Below are positions 25,164 to 31,758 of a stretch of DNA of 43,749 nt, piece by piece. The notes below the pieces were generated by a model, which did not search any database, was not told the origin of the DNA, and saw nothing but the letters and a program-made list of their open reading frames with translations. Source of the DNA: REEP01 sp964517265 (GTDB lineage: Bacteria; Pseudomonadota; Alphaproteobacteria; Rhodospirillales; Defluviicoccaceae); the NCBI GenBank assembly GCA_964517265.1, contig CAZFBS010000024.1, positions 1-43,749 on the forward strand. Direction: 5' to 3'. Every line of letters starts with the position of its first letter. The stretch's first letter is position 1. The translations under genes and the position numbers were made by a program.

Positions 25164-25549
25164 GCATTCTCGATCTGTTCCGCTCACGCCCACGTGTCCC
25201 GGCGGCCGTATCGTCGGCACCGACGGCGCCGGTTGCAAAGGAACGTCTTCAGATTCTTCTAACTCATGAACGGGCTGCGCGTTCCCAGCCCGAGTACCTG
25301 CCTCGTTTGCGTCGCGAGTTGCTCGACGTGATCGCGCGGTACACGCAAATCGAGGAAGAAAAGATTTCGGTTCATTACGAGAACAAGGGCAACACCTCGA
25401 AGTTGGAACTCAATATCGAGCTGCCGCATGCTGGTGAAACCAGCGCCCGGCCTGCCGAAGCCGACGCTCGACCTGCCGAGGCCGATGCCCGGCCTGCCGA
25501 GACCAAGACCCGAACGGCGAAGGCCGGCGCCCCAGCCGCCGTGTCCTGA
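25160..25549 (+). CDS. minE: Cell division topological specificity factor MinE
   Basis: MinE stimulates MinD ATPase activity and drives pole-to-pole oscillation. The 129-residue product has the N-terminal membrane-binding MSILDLFRSR helix, the anti-MinCD segment (AKERLQILLTHERA around residues 29-42) and the topological-specificity domain (YLPRLRRELLDVIARYTQIEEE to NIELP, to about residue 91). About 35 extra residues follow, including three 7-residue repeats ARPAEAD. The ATG overlaps the minD stop. Confidence 0.95.
   Translation: MSILDLFRSRPRVPAAVSSAPTAPVAKERLQILLTHERAARSQPEYLPRLRRELLDVIARYTQIEEEKISVHYENKGNTSKLELNIELPHAGETSARPAEADARPAEADARPAETKTRTAKAGAPAAVS
25445..25507 (+). repeat. Three 21-bp tandem repeats in the minE 3' end
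   Basis: Units at 25445-25465, 25466-25486 and 25487-25507 encode ARPAEAD, ARPAEAD and ARPAETK. The DNA copies differ at a few positions, so the repeat is not a recent perfect duplication. It lies outside the conserved MinE domain and may vary in copy number among strains. Confidence 0.85.
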
Positions 25550-25757
25550 AGAAACCGCTGCTGCTGCCGGACATCGCTCTCTTTGATCGGACCACCGTAG
25601 AAGAGGCGGCGACAAGCCGGGAACAGATCGCAAAGCGGCAGATGATCCAGCGGAAATGACCGTCATCTTGTTGGTCGGCGAAGGTCATATTCGCCCGCCG
25701 GCCGTTGCGATGGTCTTTGCGCGATTGGCCAGCCGCAACCGGACAAGATGCTCCGGT

Positions 25758-25789
25758 GTTCATGTAAGGTTCAGGAAAATCTGCTATCG
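25758..25789 (+). promoter_or_regulatory. Predicted response-regulator box and promoter of the PepSY-RR-HK operon
   Basis: GTTCATGTAAGGTTCAGG (25758-25775) holds two TTCA half-sites 11 bp apart, as expected for an OmpR/PhoB-type dimer. Nine nt later comes TATCGT (25784-25789), a -10-like box, so the regulator would cover the -35 region. Nearly the same arrangement recurs at 28239-28274. The implied transcript start is only about 3 nt before the PepSY ATG. Confidence 0.5.
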
Positions 25790-25798
25790 TTGACGGCG

Positions 25799-26101
25799 AT
25801 GCTGCGTGTGATCGCCTGCCTTTCCCTGCTGCTGGCATCGGTCGGTGCGCCGGCGCACGGCCAACCCCCTGATCACGACCGGGCGCGTTCCGCAGTCGAG
25901 GCCGGTCAGATTCGCCCCCTTCAGGATATTCTGGCCGGAGTCCGCCGCCAGGTCCCCGGGCGAATGCTCGACGCGCGTCTGCAGAAGAACGGGCGCTGGG
26001 TCTACGAGGTCATTCTGCTGCAGGCTGACGGCCAAGTGGTAGCGGTGAGCGTCGACGCGCAAACGGGACAGGTGCTGGGCGTTGACGGGGCGCAGCGATG
26101 A
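25799..26101 (+). CDS. Secreted PepSY-domain protein
   Basis: The 100-residue product has a signal peptide (MLRVIACLSLLLASVGAPAHG) and then one PepSY domain (RSAVEAGQIRPLQDILAGV, LQKNGRWVYEVILLQADGQVVAVSVDAQTGQVLGV). PepSY proteins inhibit or sense in the periplasm. Here it directly precedes a response regulator and sensor kinase, an arrangement common in proteobacteria where the small protein modulates the kinase. The ATG at 25799 is supported by the signal peptide but has no ribosome site, and the predicted promoter lies so close that the message may be leaderless. Confidence 0.83.
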   Translation: MLRVIACLSLLLASVGAPAHGQPPDHDRARSAVEAGQIRPLQDILAGVRRQVPGRMLDARLQKNGRWVYEVILLQADGQVVAVSVDAQTGQVLGVDGAQR

Positions 26102-26155
26102 GTCAGCCAGCGGCCCCGGCGAAGGGTGGTCGACAGGATCAGGTTCATACAAGCG

Positions 26156-26827
26156 ATGCGTGCTCTCGTCGTTGAAGACGATCCCGATCTCGCGCGGCAA
26201 ATGAAGGACGCGCTGGACGGCGCCGGCTACGCGACGGACGTCGCCGGTGACGGAGAGGAAGGTCATTACCTCGGGGATGTGGAACCCTACGACGTTGTGA
26301 TCCTGGATCTGGGGCTGCCAAAGCTGGACGGTGTGACGGTTCTTCAGCGCTGGCGCCATGATGGCCGGCGGATGCCGGTGCTGATCCTGACCGCCCGCGA
26401 TCGTTGGAGCGAGAAAGTCGCTGGCTTCGATGCCGGTGCCGACGACTACGTCACCAAGCCGTTCCACATGGAAGAGCTTCTGGCACGGATCCGGGCTCTC
26501 GTGAGACGTGCAGCCGGGCAGATGTCGAGCGTGATTTCCTGCGGCCCGCTTGAACTGGATACCCGGTCCGCCCGCGTCACGGTTGCCGGCCGGCTGCTCA
26601 AGCTGACTGCCCTCGAATACCGGCTTTTGGCCTATCTCGCTCATCATCAAGGGCGGGTGGTCAGCCGCACGGAGTTGACCGAGCACCTCTACGAGCACGA
26701 CGCCGACCGCGACTCCAACACGATCGAGGTGTTCATCGGCAGGCTGCGCCGCAAGCTGGGGGTCGAACTGATCCAGACCATACGGGGGCTTGGCTATCAT
26801 CTGGCGCCGGCCCCGGATGAACACTGA
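26156..26827 (+). CDS. OmpR/PhoP-type response regulator
   Basis: The 223-residue product has a receiver domain with acidic pocket residues (VVEDDPD), phosphoacceptor Asp51 in ILDLGLP and Lys101 in YVTKPF. A winged-helix output domain follows (LTALEYRLLAYLAHHQGRVVSR, then SNTIEVFIGRLRRKLG). The ATG at 26156 gives the normal length; the GTG at 26126 is less likely. It overlaps the kinase gene by 11 nt. It presumably binds the GTTCA-N6-GTTCAGG type sites at 25758 and 28239, giving autoregulation, which is inferred from site position and not shown. Confidence 0.93.
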   Translation: MRALVVEDDPDLARQMKDALDGAGYATDVAGDGEEGHYLGDVEPYDVVILDLGLPKLDGVTVLQRWRHDGRRMPVLILTARDRWSEKVAGFDAGADDYVTKPFHMEELLARIRALVRRAAGQMSSVISCGPLELDTRSARVTVAGRLLKLTALEYRLLAYLAHHQGRVVSRTELTEHLYEHDADRDSNTIEVFIGRLRRKLGVELIQTIRGLGYHLAPAPDEH

Positions 26828-28220
26828 CTCCCTTGCCTTCCGCCTGGCCGCAGGCGCGGCGCTCTGGTGCGCGGTTGCCCTGCTGGTCAGCGGGCTGGTC
26901 CTCGCCTCCCTGTTCCGCGAAACGGTGGAGCGGGGCTTCGATCAACGGCTGGCCGCCTTGCTCGAGAGCGTGATCGCCGCCAGCCAGGGTCAGCCGGACG
27001 ATCAGGTGGGCTTGACCCGGCCTCTTGGCGAACCGCGGTTCGGGCGGCCATTTTCCGGATGGTATTGGCAGATCGATACCGCCCGCGGCATTGTTCTGCG
27101 TTCCCGCTCGCTTTGGGATCAGGTGTTGCCGGCACCAGATCCGGCGGCAGCCCCTGCCCCCTCATCCGTTTCCGGCCAAACTGCTGTCAGCATGCAGCAC
27201 TACGATGCCCCCGGCCCCGAGGGGCAATCCCTTCGCATCGTCGCCCGCCGCATCACCTTGCCTCATTCGGCCACCGAGTACGTTTTCCGGGTCGCAGGCG
27301 ACAGGGACGAAATCAGCGAGGAAATCGGTCTCTTCAACGAGACCCTGGCGTGGTCCCTCGGCGCTCTCGGACTTGGCTTGGTGGCGGCGGTCCTCCTCCA
27401 GGTCCGCTACGGGCTGGTGCCGCTGCGACGACTTGGCCGATCCCTTGCCGATATCCGTCTCGGCCACGCCAGCCGACTGGAGGGACACTTTCCGCGGGAA
27501 GTCCAGCCGCTGGTTCAGGAACTGAACGCTCTCGTTGATCACAACGCGGCTCTGGTCGAGCGGGCCCGCCAACAGATTGCCGACCTTGCCCACGCACTGA
27601 AAACGCCTTTGTCGGTGCTGGTCAATGAGGCGGCGGCAAGCCGAACTCCACTTGCGGGGACAGTAAGGAAACAGACCGCCCGGATGCGGCGGCAGGTCGA
27701 CCATACCCTGGCCCGGGCGCGCGCCGCGGGCTCCGCGAACATCCTGGGCGCGCGCACCCCGGTTGCGCCGGTTGTTCACGATCTCAGCCGCACCCTCAAG
27801 CGCATCTACACCGAACGCCCTCTTGCGATCCTCGTTCGGTGCGAAAAGAACACGGTCTTCGCAGGGGAGCGGCAGGATCTGGAGGAGATGATCGGCAACC
27901 TCCTCGACAACGCCTGCAAGTGGTCGAGAACCAAGGTGGATGTCTCGGTGGACGCAAACGACGGGCGGCTGACGGTTCGGGTTGAGGACGACGGTCCCGG
28001 GCTTTCGCCGGATAGCGCCGAGCGGATGCTGGAGAGGGGTGCACGGCTCGACGAACAGGTCGAAGGATGGGGCCTTGGGCTTTCGATCGTTCGGGATATC
28101 GCGACGCTTTATGGCGGTGCCATCGCTTTCGAAAGCGCACCGTCAGGGGGTCTTGCGGTGCGGCTCGTCCTCCCCGCCGCCGAGAGCGCATCAACGGCGA
28201 AAAACCCGGGGCCATCCTGA
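26817..28220 (+). CDS. Sensor histidine kinase, PhoQ-like
   Basis: The 467-residue inner-membrane kinase has two transmembrane segments (about residues 12-32 and 178-200) bounding a periplasmic sensor of about 145 residues. After the second helix come a short linker, the dimerisation H-box DLAHALKTPLSVL with the phosphorylated His, and the HATPase domain (N-box NLLDNACKWS, G1 DDGPGLS, G2 GWGLGLSIV). The input stimulus is unknown. The gene order PepSY-RR-HK suggests that the PepSY protein contacts the periplasmic sensor. The last codons overlap the left arm of an inverted repeat at 28216-28245. Confidence 0.93.
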   Translation: MNTDSLAFRLAAGAALWCAVALLVSGLVLASLFRETVERGFDQRLAALLESVIAASQGQPDDQVGLTRPLGEPRFGRPFSGWYWQIDTARGIVLRSRSLWDQVLPAPDPAAAPAPSSVSGQTAVSMQHYDAPGPEGQSLRIVARRITLPHSATEYVFRVAGDRDEISEEIGLFNETLAWSLGALGLGLVAAVLLQVRYGLVPLRRLGRSLADIRLGHASRLEGHFPREVQPLVQELNALVDHNAALVERARQQIADLAHALKTPLSVLVNEAAASRTPLAGTVRKQTARMRRQVDHTLARARAAGSANILGARTPVAPVVHDLSRTLKRIYTERPLAILVRCEKNTVFAGERQDLEEMIGNLLDNACKWSRTKVDVSVDANDGRLTVRVEDDGPGLSPDSAERMLERGARLDEQVEGWGLGLSIVRDIATLYGGAIAFESAPSGGLAVRLVLPAAESASTAKNPGPS

Positions 28221-28245
28221 ACGGCAGATGAACGTACCGTTCAGG
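28216..28245. repeat. Perfect 9-bp inverted repeat over the kinase stop codon
   Basis: CCTGAACGG (28216-28224) and CCGTTCAGG (28237-28245) flank 12 nt. The left arm includes the kinase TGA and the right arm overlaps the predicted response-regulator box. It may be a second, oppositely oriented regulator half-site or a short mRNA hairpin; no U-run follows. Confidence 0.6.
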
Positions 28246-28274
28246 TTCGGCTCAGGCCGTTGCTGCTAAGGTCG
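28239..28274 (+). promoter_or_regulatory. Predicted response-regulator box and promoter upstream of the envelope protein gene
   Basis: GTTCAGGTTCGGCTCAGG (28239-28256) matches the box at 25758-25775 at 14 of 18 positions, again with half-sites 11 bp apart. It is followed by CTGCTAAGGTCGAC, which matches the CTGCTATCGTTGAC of the other promoter at 11 of 14 positions. Two promoters sharing box and -10 region within 2.5 kb point to control by the same regulator. Confidence 0.5.
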
Positions 28275-28318
28275 ACACCGTCACTGCAATCACTGATCAA
28301 GGACGAAGGACGGATGCG

Positions 28319-28876
28319 ATGAAACGGCTCGGACTTTTGATGTGTGCGCTCTCGATCGGGTTCGCGAGCCCGGACGTTGCCAATGCCGGCTCGCGGCGGG
28401 ACTCGGGGCCGCCGCCCTGGGCTGCTGCCCACGGCTACCGGTACACGCCGGAACAACGGCAGCGTGGCCCGATTTATCATTCCAAGCGTCAACACCAGCG
28501 CTATCACCACTTCCGCCATCGCGACAAACGGCACAACGTTCGATGGCGGATTCCCGCCCATCGCTGGACGTTCCGACAACAGGAATCGGCGCTCATCGCC
28601 GCTCTGGTCGGCGCTTCGATCAGCAATCTGCTCACCAGCGCCCTACCGGCGGCGCAGGCGCCGCGATCTGCCGCGATCGGCCAGCAGCCCTACCCCACGG
28701 CCGGTTTCATGCCTCCCTACGCCTCGGTGGGTAGCGGTCAGCGGGTATTGTCCGCTCCCTACTGCCGCGAGTTCTCCAGAGATGCACTGATTGGCGGGCG
28801 CCCGCAGGAAATCGTCGGTGTCGCCTGCCAACAGCCGGACGGGTCGTGGGAGGTTGTTTCGGTGGATCGCCGATAG
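28319..28876 (+). CDS. Exported basic protein with surface-antigen-like C-terminus
   Basis: I do not recognise this gene as a named family. The 185-residue product has a signal peptide (MKRLGLLMCALSIGFASPDVANA), a His/Arg/Tyr-rich segment (about residues 45-85), one hydrophobic small-residue stretch (ALIAALVGASISNLLTSALP) and a C-terminal module YCREFSRDALIGGRPQEIVG-ACQQPDGSWEVVS. That module is also present in the next gene and resembles the C-terminal part of 17-kDa surface-antigen lipoproteins. It follows the predicted regulator box and is a plausible target of the PepSY-RR-HK system. It is probably periplasmic or at the outer membrane. Confidence 0.75.
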   Translation: MKRLGLLMCALSIGFASPDVANAGSRRDSGPPPWAAAHGYRYTPEQRQRGPIYHSKRQHQRYHHFRHRDKRHNVRWRIPAHRWTFRQQESALIAALVGASISNLLTSALPAAQAPRSAAIGQQPYPTAGFMPPYASVGSGQRVLSAPYCREFSRDALIGGRPQEIVGVACQQPDGSWEVVSVDRR

Positions 28877-28930
28877 GCGCGCTTTACCGCCAAGCCCGTT
28901 TCCAGTGTTCTATAAAAAGGAGCAATCCGA

Positions 28931-29407
28931 ATGAAAACCGCACGAACCGCTCTGGCCTTCGCCGTCGCCATCACGATGAGCGGATGCATCACCACCGACA
29001 CCGGCACCAAACAAGTGGGCGGCACCTTGCTCGGCGCCGGTGCCGGAGGTCTGGTCGGCGCCCAGTTCGGCAAGGGCACCGGCAAGCTGGCAGCCACAGG
29101 CGCGGGAACCTTGATCGGGGCGATGATCGGTGGTGCCGCAGGCCGCAGCCTGGACAAGGCCGATGCCCTTTATGCCGGCCGGGCGGGCTACCAGGCTCTT
29201 GAGTATCAGCCTACCGGCGCGGAGGTGCCGTGGCGGAATCCGGACAGCGGCTATTATGGCAGCGTACAGCCACTGGCGACGTGGCAGAGCCCCTCCGGAG
29301 CGTTCTGCCGCGAATTCACCCACACCGTTTTTGTCGGCAGTCACCCGCAAAAAGCTTACGGCCGGGCATGCCGGCAGCCAGACGGCAGCTGGCAGGTAGT
29401 CGGCTGA
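28931..29407 (+). CDS. Glycine-zipper 17-kDa surface-antigen-type lipoprotein
   Basis: The 158-residue product has a lipoprotein signal with lipobox MSGC (Cys19). A glycine-zipper 2TM segment follows (GTLLGAGAGGLVGAQFGKG, then GAGTLIGAMIGGAAGRSLD, about residues 31-74). The C-terminal module FCREFTHTVFVGSHPQKAYG-ACRQPDGSWQVVG is the paralogue of that in the preceding gene. Proteins of this type sit in the outer membrane and affect envelope stability; the exact role is unknown. AAGGAG precedes the ATG. It likely follows the upstream gene in the same transcript, 54 nt apart. Confidence 0.88.
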   Translation: MKTARTALAFAVAITMSGCITTDTGTKQVGGTLLGAGAGGLVGAQFGKGTGKLAATGAGTLIGAMIGGAAGRSLDKADALYAGRAGYQALEYQPTGAEVPWRNPDSGYYGSVQPLATWQSPSGAFCREFTHTVFVGSHPQKAYGRACRQPDGSWQVVG

Positions 29408-29492
29408 GGAAGGGCCCGTCGGCGGGAGCGAGAGGCGAAGCGGCAGAACGCCCAATTGCCGGGGCCCGGGCGCACCCGCTATGCTACCTTGC

Positions 29493-30367
29493 ATGTGTGG
29501 TCGCTTCACCCAGGCACGCCCATGGTCGGAACTGGTTCAGCTTTACGGCATCACCGAGAGCCCCAGCCCCTCCAACCTCGCGCCCCGCTACAACATTGCG
29601 CCAACGCAAGACATCGCGGTGGTGCGCCCGACCGCCGCCTCCCGCGAGACCGGCGGACACGGCCGCGAATTGGCGATGCTCCGCTGGGGCTTGGTGCCAT
29701 TCTGGGCGAAAGACATCAGCATCGGCGCCCGGATGATCAACGCCCGGGCCGAAAGCGTGCGGAGCAAGCCCGCCTTCCGCGAGGCGTTCCGCCGCCGCCG
29801 GTGCCTGATCGTCGCCGACGGTTTCTATGAATGGCGCAAGGAAAACGCCGGCCGCAAGCAGCCTTATCACATCACCCGCGAAGGCGACGCTCCCTTCGCT
29901 TTTGCCGGGCTTTGGGAATCGTGGGGCCGCGAAGGCGACGAAAGGCTCGAGACCTGCACGATCATCACGACGGANNNNNNNNNNNNNNNNNNNNNNNNNN
30001 NNNNNNNNNNNNNNNNNNNNNNNNNNNNNNNNNNNNNNNNNNNNNNNNNNNNNNNNNNNNNNNNNNNNNNNNNNCGTGGGGCCGCGAAGGCGACGAAAGG
30101 CTCGAGACCTGCACGATCATCACGACGGAAGCCAGCGAAGCGATTGCCTCGATTCATGAGCGAATGCCGGTGATGCTGGAGCCCGCCGAGTTCGAGAGTT
30201 GGATCGCCCCCGAGTTGCCGGTCGAAGCGGCGGAGGCGATGCTGGTCCCTTACGCCGGCGCGCTGGCGGCGCACCCGGTCAGCACACGGGTCAACAGCGT
30301 CCGCAACGACGATGCGGCGTGCATCGCGCCGCTGCCGCCCGCACCGGAGCGCGAGCGGCTGTTGTAG
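29493..30367 (+). CDS. SRAP-family abasic-site DNA-protein crosslink protein (YedK/HMCES type), interrupted by an artificial gap
   Basis: SRAP proteins cross-link to abasic sites in single-stranded DNA through the N-terminal cysteine exposed after Met removal. Starting at ATG 29493 gives MCGRFTQ with Cys2 in place, so the upstream ATG at 29481 is rejected. Other conserved parts are NIAPTQ, MINARAES, DGFYEW with the catalytic Glu, and IHERMPVML with the active-site His. One hundred N (29975-30074) interrupt the gene. The 55 bp before and after the gap are identical; removing the Ns and one copy leaves 720 nt, an intact frame of 239 residues, the usual family size. So the gene is probably whole. 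Confidence 0.93.
29920..30129. other. Assembly gap: 100 N flanked by an identical 55-bp sequence
   Basis: 29920-29974 equals 30075-30129 base for base, with exactly 100 N between. Fixed-length N runs and a k-mer-sized overlap are typical of scaffolded short-read contigs that were not merged. The reading frame of the SRAP gene is restored when the two copies are collapsed. Confidence 0.95.
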
Positions 30368-30446
30368 AAGCCGGCCACTTTGCCATCCTAAGGCATGTCA
30401 TGCGGCGGCGCTTCGTCGGCGGCCGGCAACGATGCTGCAAAGGGAA

Positions 30447-30950
30447 TCACCGCCCGCCGATGACGGCCTGATATTCCGCGTCAAGCGCCTTCTGCTCCGA
30501 TTCGAGCTCGCCGATCCGGGCGCGCTTGCGCTGTTCGACGTGCGCCAGTTCGTCCATCTCAGACTTGGCGGCGGCAATGTCCTGTTCGAGAGAGCGGGCG
30601 CGTTGTTGTAGGGCTTGATCGCCCTTTCGTGCGCCGGCAAGCTGCTTTTGCACCGCAGCCAGCTCCGTCTGCGCCTTCTGCTGTTCTGCCTGCCTCTTCC
30701 GCAGTTGCGAGGCCGCCTGTTGACGGTCCGCCTGGACCTGCTCCTGCTCGCGGATCAACTCCGCCTTGCGCGTCAGCAACGCCGCATGCTGGTCCTCGCG
30801 CGCCCGGATCCGCTGGTCGTAGCCGCCGGAGGCATCGCAGCGAATGCCTCCGATGAATCCGCCTGTCGTCGGATCGCAATCGGTGGGGGCGCACGACGCC
30901 GCCAACAGCATCGCGCCCAGCAGGAAAGCAAACTTCGATATAGTCCGCAT
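30447..30950 (-). CDS. Coiled-coil lipoprotein, last gene of the Srf-type cluster
   Basis: The 167-residue product has a lipoprotein signal ending LAASC (Cys20), a short Cys/Gly-rich head (CAPTDCDPTTGGFIGGIRC) and then a nearly continuous Glu/Gln/Ala/Arg-rich coiled coil from about residue 45 to the C-terminus. It is probably anchored in the outer membrane with the rod reaching into the periplasm. The ATG at 30950 is chosen because AGGAGG is 7 nt upstream; the ATG at 30956 touches that site. It lies 22 nt after the glycine-zipper gene. The short convergent spacer to the SRAP gene holds GCCGGCC/GGCCGGC arms (30370-30376, 30421-30427) but no clear terminator. Confidence 0.8.
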   Translation of the reverse strand: MRTISKFAFLLGAMLLAASCAPTDCDPTTGGFIGGIRCDASGGYDQRIRAREDQHAALLTRKAELIREQEQVQADRQQAASQLRKRQAEQQKAQTELAAVQKQLAGARKGDQALQQRARSLEQDIAAAKSEMDELAHVEQRKRARIGELESEQKALDAEYQAVIGGR

Positions 30951-30972
30951 CGTCATTCCTCCTGCCAGCCGC

Positions 30973-31740
30973 TCAGCCCACCACCGTCACCCGGCGCGCA
31001 TTGATCGCGTCAAGCTCGCTCTGCATCAACGCGATCTGTTTGTCCAGTTCGCTGATCTCACTGTCGAGCTGCGCCAGCCGCGGGTTGTTGGCATCCGCGC
31101 GCGCCTCCTGCGCCGCCTGCCGCCACTCATCCCGGCGCTTGGTCAGGTTGGCGATGGACTGCTCGAGGACCCCGCGGTTGGAATCAATGGCTGCCAGCTC
31201 CTTCTGGGCCTGCTCCTGCGAAATTCTCTTGGCGGCAAGATCGCGTTTGATCTGGTCGAGCTTCTTTTTATCGGCCGCCGCCACCGTACGGCTGTCCTGG
31301 ACCAGCGCCTGAGTCTTCTGGTTGTCCGCCTGCGCGTCGGCGATCATCGCGTCCAGAAGCTGCTCCTGGTTGGCGTAGTTTCCTTTCTTCTTGGCATAGT
31401 AGGAGCCGGCGGCATAGCCGGCGAGGCTGCCGACGAGCGCGCCGATCCCCGCACCGATGAGCGCACTCGTCCCCCGGTTGTTGCCACCCGCCAGAGCGCC
31501 GATGCCCGCACCCGCCGCCGCCCCGCCGAGGGCACCCATCGCAATTCCTTCCGCAAGCGTCCGGTTGAAATCCTTGGTCTGCTGCCGCATCCGCAACTCT
31601 GCCGGCGTTAGCGGTCGCCCCGGGTCGGTATACTGGGCGCTGCCACCGGTTTGCGCACACGAGGCCAGGAATACAGCCGCTGCCACCACCGCGGCGAGTG
31701 CTCGCGAACGCATCATCATTGCGGTCATTGTTATCGACAT
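30973..31740 (-). CDS. Glycine-zipper and coiled-coil lipoprotein of the Srf-type cluster
   Basis: The 255-residue product has a lipoprotein signal (lipobox LASC, Cys28) and a glycine zipper (GIAMGALGGAAAGAGIGAL, then SALIGAGIGALVGSLAGYAAG, about residues 64-112). A long coiled coil follows (about 125-250, DADNQKTQ to SELDAINARR region). Glycine zippers in lipoproteins pack into or against the outer membrane. The ATG at 31740 is used because AAGGAG lies 7 nt upstream; other in-frame Met codons follow it. It sits 18 nt after the FGE-like gene, so it belongs to the same transcript. Confidence 0.83.
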   Translation of the reverse strand: MSITMTAMMMRSRALAAVVAAAVFLASCAQTGGSAQYTDPGRPLTPAELRMRQQTKDFNRTLAEGIAMGALGGAAAGAGIGALAGGNNRGTSALIGAGIGALVGSLAGYAAGSYYAKKKGNYANQEQLLDAMIADAQADNQKTQALVQDSRTVAAADKKKLDQIKRDLAAKRISQEQAQKELAAIDSNRGVLEQSIANLTKRRDEWRQAAQEARADANNPRLAQLDSEISELDKQIALMQSELDAINARRVTVVG

Positions 31741-31758
31741 CGCCAATCTCCTTGGACG

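Noticed and set aside
29920..30129. A genuine 55-bp direct repeat or mobile-element target duplication
   Set aside because: The exact 100-N run and restoration of the SRAP frame on collapsing the copies point to an assembly artefact.
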